From Cellulosimicrobium cellulans (lineage in GTDB: Bacteria > Actinomycetota > Actinomycetes > Actinomycetales > Cellulomonadaceae): a DNA stretch of 64,000 nt. Both the position numbers and the translations under genes were made by a program. Where the stretch lies: NCBI RefSeq assembly GCF_016907755.1, contig NZ_JAFBCN010000001.1, forward strand, positions 248,001 to 312,000, read 5' to 3'. The notes beneath the pieces are model-generated. The model was given only the letters and a program-made list of their open reading frames with translations. It did no database searches and was not told the DNA's origin. This document shows positions 61,320 to 64,000 of this stretch, in pieces (position 1 is the stretch's first letter; every line of letters starts with the position of its first letter).

Positions 61320-61718
61320 CAGGGGCCTCCGGTGTCGGGGTGCGGGTCCGTCCTCGACGCTAGGCGGGGTAGCGGTCACCCGCCGTCCTCTTCTGGTCGC
61401 ACCTCCCCCGATCACCTCACGCGGCACGACCACGGCTTCTGCTGTCGGCAGCACCGATGAGTCCGCGAGCGAAAAGAGGTCGTCACGTCGGACGGGAATA
61501 ACGCAGGATGGTGGATGGTCGTACAGGGTACGGATCGACGTGGCTGGGCCGCGCCGATCGTCCCGGGTCACCCATCCCCCGTGGCCCGCCGACCGAGAAC
61601 CGACACCGTCGTCGCGTGCACCGCACGCGACTCCCGTGCTGCCCCCACGCAGCCCGCCCTGCCCCGACCGGGTCCGAACCTGGGCCCGGGCCGCCACCGA
61701 CGCGAGCGGAGACACCCC
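61320..61718. other. Divergent intergenic region
   Basis: About 400 bases between the epoxide hydrolase and MFS genes with no supported gene. A short palindrome CGTAC-AGG-GTACG lies at 61520-61532 and could be a regulatory site; the promoters of both genes must be here. No regulator gene is adjacent. Confidence 0.45.
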
Positions 61719-63275
61719 GTGACAGCCTCCCCCACCCACGACACCTCGGCGGCCCCCGTCGACCGGCTACCCCGGGCGGACTTCCTCGTCATCGCGCTGC
61801 TGCTCGGCTCCGCGTTCGTCGTGATCCTCAACGAGACGACCATGAGCGTCGCGCTGGCGCCGCTCATGGAGGACCTCGGCATCACGGCCAGCACGGGCCA
61901 GTGGCTCACGACCGCGTTCATGCTGACGATGGCGGTCGTCATCCCGGCGACCGGGTTCCTGCTCCAGCGCCTCGGGACGCGCGGCGCGTACCTGCTCGCG
62001 ATGTCGCTGTTCAGCGCGGGCACGCTGCTCGCCGCCGTCTCGCCGGGCTTCGCGTGGCTGCTGACCGGCCGCGTCGTGCAGGCGTCAGGCACGGCGATCA
62101 TGATGCCGCTGCTCATGACGACGATCATGACCCTGGTCCCGCCGACGATCCGCGGCAAGGTCATGGGGAACATCTCGATCGTCATGGCCGCGGCACCCGC
62201 GCTGGGCCCGTCGCTCTCCGGCCTCATCCTCAACTCGCTGAGCTGGCGGTGGGTGTTCGGGATCGTCCTCCCGATCGCGCTCGTCGCGCTCGTCCTCGGC
62301 TTCCTGTACATCCGGGACGTCGCCGACCGTACGCACTCGCGCCTCGACCCGTTCTCCCTGGTCCTCGCGGCGTTCGCGTTCGGCGGCCTGGTCTACGGGC
62401 TCTCCAGCATCGGTGAGGCCGCGCGCCACACGCCCGTCGTCCCGCCGGTAGTGCCGATCGCGTTCGGCGCCCTCGCGCTCGGCGCGTTCGTGTGGCGCCA
62501 GCTCGTCCTCCAGCGCGAGGACCGTGCGCTGCTCGACCTCCGCGTGTTCACGCACCGTGGCTTCAGCGTGCCGCTCGGCATCATGGCGGTCGGCATGGTC
62601 GCCATGTTCGGCTCCCTCATCCTCCTGCCGCTGTTCCTGCAGGACGCGATGGGTCTGGAGCCGCTCGCGACCGGCCTCATCGTGCTCCCGGGCGGGCTCC
62701 TCATGGGTCTGCTCGGCCCGACCGTCGGACGGCTCTACGACCGGGTGGGCCCGCGCCCGCTCGTCATCCCCGGCGTGAGCGTCGTCGCCGTCGCCCTCGC
62801 CGCGTTCACGACGATCCACGCGGACTCGTCGCCGTGGTTCGTCCTCGCGCTGCACGTGACGCTGAGCCTGGGTCTGGCGTTCATGTTCACGCCGCTGTTC
62901 ACGTCCGCGCTCTCGGCGCTCGAGCCGCACCAGTACTCGCACGGGTCGGCGTCGATCGGCACCGTGCAGCAGCTCGCGGGCGCCGCCGGCACGGCCATGT
63001 TCGTCGCCGTCATGACGACCCGCTCCATCGCCTACGGCGAGGCGGGCGCGTCACCGCAGGCGGCGCTGGCCGAGGGGGTCGGCGACGCGTTCGTCTGGGG
63101 CACGGCCGTCATGCTCGTGGCCGTGGGCCTCTCGTTCCTCCTGCGTCGCAGCGCGCCGCAGGAGCACGGCCCGGGTCACGGCCCCGCGCAGGACCGCACG
63201 CAGGACGCGCCGGTCGAGGATGCGCGCATGGAAGACGTCACGGTCGAGGCTGCTCTCGCCACCGACGACGTCTGA
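61719..63275 (+). CDS. DHA2-family MFS multidrug efflux transporter
   Basis: A 518-residue membrane protein with 14 predicted helices, as expected for drug:H+ antiporter family 2. Motifs: VVILNETTMSVALAPLMEDL in helix 1, QWLTTAFMLTMAVVIPATGF (helix 2) and GRVVQASGTAIMMPLLMTTI, then APALGPSLSGLIL (motif C). An acidic His/Gln-rich tail ends it. GTG 61719 with GCGGAG upstream; earlier in-frame codons are not protein-like. Probably exports toxic compounds. Confidence 0.92.
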   Translation: MTASPTHDTSAAPVDRLPRADFLVIALLLGSAFVVILNETTMSVALAPLMEDLGITASTGQWLTTAFMLTMAVVIPATGFLLQRLGTRGAYLLAMSLFSAGTLLAAVSPGFAWLLTGRVVQASGTAIMMPLLMTTIMTLVPPTIRGKVMGNISIVMAAAPALGPSLSGLILNSLSWRWVFGIVLPIALVALVLGFLYIRDVADRTHSRLDPFSLVLAAFAFGGLVYGLSSIGEAARHTPVVPPVVPIAFGALALGAFVWRQLVLQREDRALLDLRVFTHRGFSVPLGIMAVGMVAMFGSLILLPLFLQDAMGLEPLATGLIVLPGGLLMGLLGPTVGRLYDRVGPRPLVIPGVSVVAVALAAFTTIHADSSPWFVLALHVTLSLGLAFMFTPLFTSALSALEPHQYSHGSASIGTVQQLAGAAGTAMFVAVMTTRSIAYGEAGASPQAALAEGVGDAFVWGTAVMLVAVGLSFLLRRSAPQEHGPGHGPAQDRTQDAPVEDARMEDVTVEAALATDDV

Positions 63276-63334
63276 GTCCTCGCCGGGTCGCGCGCCCGCC
63301 CGGAGGCGACGCGACCGCCGAGGGCGAGGCCGGA

Positions 63335-63421
63335 GGGGCGGTCGTGCCGGGTCGTGGCGGGTCTGGCGGGAGCGGCGCGAGGAACGAGCGGCGCGGATGG
63401 TAGACCCGGCACGACCGCCCC
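63335..63421. terminator. Long inverted repeat between convergent genes
   Basis: Perfect 19-bp arms, GGGGCGGTCGTGCCGGGTC (63335-63353) and its complement at 63403-63421, separated by 49 bases. It lies between the ends of the MFS gene (+) and the CCA-adding enzyme gene (-). It is a probable terminator for both, although the loop is unusually large. Confidence 0.65.
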
Positions 63422-63458
63422 GGAGGTCTCGCCCGGACCGACCAGGACGCGTCGCCGC

Positions 63459-64000
63459 TCAGGAGGTGGACGACTCCGGTTGGGTCGACCACCAGGCCAG
63501 GAGGTCCGCTCGCGCCGTCTCCTCGTCGACCGGGCCGCGGTCGAGGCGTAGCTCGAGCAGGTGCTTGTACGCCTTCCCCACCACCGGTCCCGGCCGGATC
63601 CCGAGGATCGCCATGATCTGCTGACCGTCGAGGTCGGGGCGGACGGCGTCGAGCTCCTCCTTCTCCTGGAGGTCGGCGATGCGGCGCTCGAGGTCGTCGT
63701 ACGACTCGCGCAGCCGCTGGGCCTTGCGCCGGTTCCGCGTCGTGCAGTCGGCGCGCGTGAGGCGGTGCAGCCGCTCGAGGAGCGGTCCGGCGTCGGTCAC
63801 GTACCGGCGCACGGCGGAGTCGGTCCAGGCGCCGTCGCCGTAGCCGTGGAACCGCAGGTGCAGCTCGACGAGGCGGGCGACGTCCTTGACGACCTGCTTG
63901 TCGTACCGCAGCGCCCTGAGGCGCTTGGCGACCATCTTGGCGCCGACGACCTCGTGGTGGTGGAAGCTCACGCCTCCCCCCGGCTCGAAGCGGCGCGTCG
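63459..64000 (-). CDS. CCA tRNA nucleotidyltransferase (5' part outside window)
   Basis: The frame is open to base 64000, so only the C-terminal 179 residues are visible. They contain the HD-domain metal site start (GVSFHHHEVVGAKMVAKRLR) and the helical tRNA-binding region (HRLTRADCTTRNRRKAQRLR, then QIMAILGIRPGPVVGKAYKH), as in actinobacterial poly(A) polymerase/CCA-adding enzymes with an HD domain. The enzyme adds or repairs the 3' CCA end of tRNAs. Its presence near ponA, ino1 and dnaB supports an origin-proximal location. Confidence 0.9.
   Translation of the reverse strand, partial: TRRFEPGGGVSFHHHEVVGAKMVAKRLRALRYDKQVVKDVARLVELHLRFHGYGDGAWTDSAVRRYVTDAGPLLERLHRLTRADCTTRNRRKAQRLRESYDDLERRIADLQEKEELDAVRPDLDGQQIMAILGIRPGPVVGKAYKHLLELRLDRGPVDEETARADLLAWWSTQPESSTS

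Overview
The window is very GC-rich actinobacterial DNA. Gene families, frequent GTG starts, 4-bp stop/start overlaps and the many secreted glycoside hydrolases suggest a Cellulosimicrobium-like member of the Promicromonosporaceae/Cellulomonadaceae; the genus is an inference. The block from about 44.5 kb to 64 kb (dnaB, rplI, rpsR, ssb, rpsF, a class A PBP, a PadR regulator, inositol-phosphate synthase, an MFS gene, a CCA-adding enzyme) is a gene group usually found near the actinobacterial chromosome origin. No tRNA, rRNA, CRISPR array or complete insertion sequence was seen.

Layout. 1-11.5 kb: the 3' end of an Nramp metal transporter with two PRC-barrel-like genes; a flavodoxin-fold reductase; an ArsR/SRPBCC pair with two matching palindromes; a fluoride operon (riboswitch, UspA, two CrcB); a secreted serine-protease-fold protein that lacks its catalytic triad; a GntR regulator divergent from a DUF1080 secreted protein; a methyltransferase. 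11.5-20.2 kb: a sugar locus in which a TetR gene and a large GH94 phosphorylase are divergent from an ABC importer and a GH1 glucosidase. 20.3-29.5 kb: a second sugar locus (RbsABC-type importer, SIS isomerase, FGGY kinase, transaldolase-like aldolase), divergent from SorC, epimerase and LacI genes. Three related SorC-type palindromes lie between the two arms. 29.7-31.7 kb: a secreted GH144-like hydrolase that shares a C-terminal module with the DUF1080 protein.

33-44.5 kb is an accessory island of visibly lower GC, directly downstream of dnaB. It holds a Vsr endonuclease, a 1664-aa FtsK-motor protein, a 456-aa protein of unknown family and a 596-aa P-loop ATPase, with overlapping ends, divergent from a C5-cytosine methyltransferase. 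Sizes, order and motifs resemble the DptF-DptG-DptH restriction module of phosphorothioation systems, but no dndA-E or ssp genes are visible and the modification gene is a Dcm-type enzyme. This is the strongest candidate for an unusual defence system here.

44.5-64 kb: dnaB carries two inteins, the first a class 3 (Ala-1, Trp-Cys-Thr) intein splitting the Walker A motif, and a DnaA-box-like cluster sits upstream. After the ribosomal/ssb operon come the PBP, a PadR-ino1 operon with a 25-bp palindrome, a 92-bp tandem repeat that begins inside the end of ino1, a GH18 chitinase, transporters, an epoxide hydrolase with a 10-residue repeat, and the 5'-truncated CCA-adding enzyme at the window edge.
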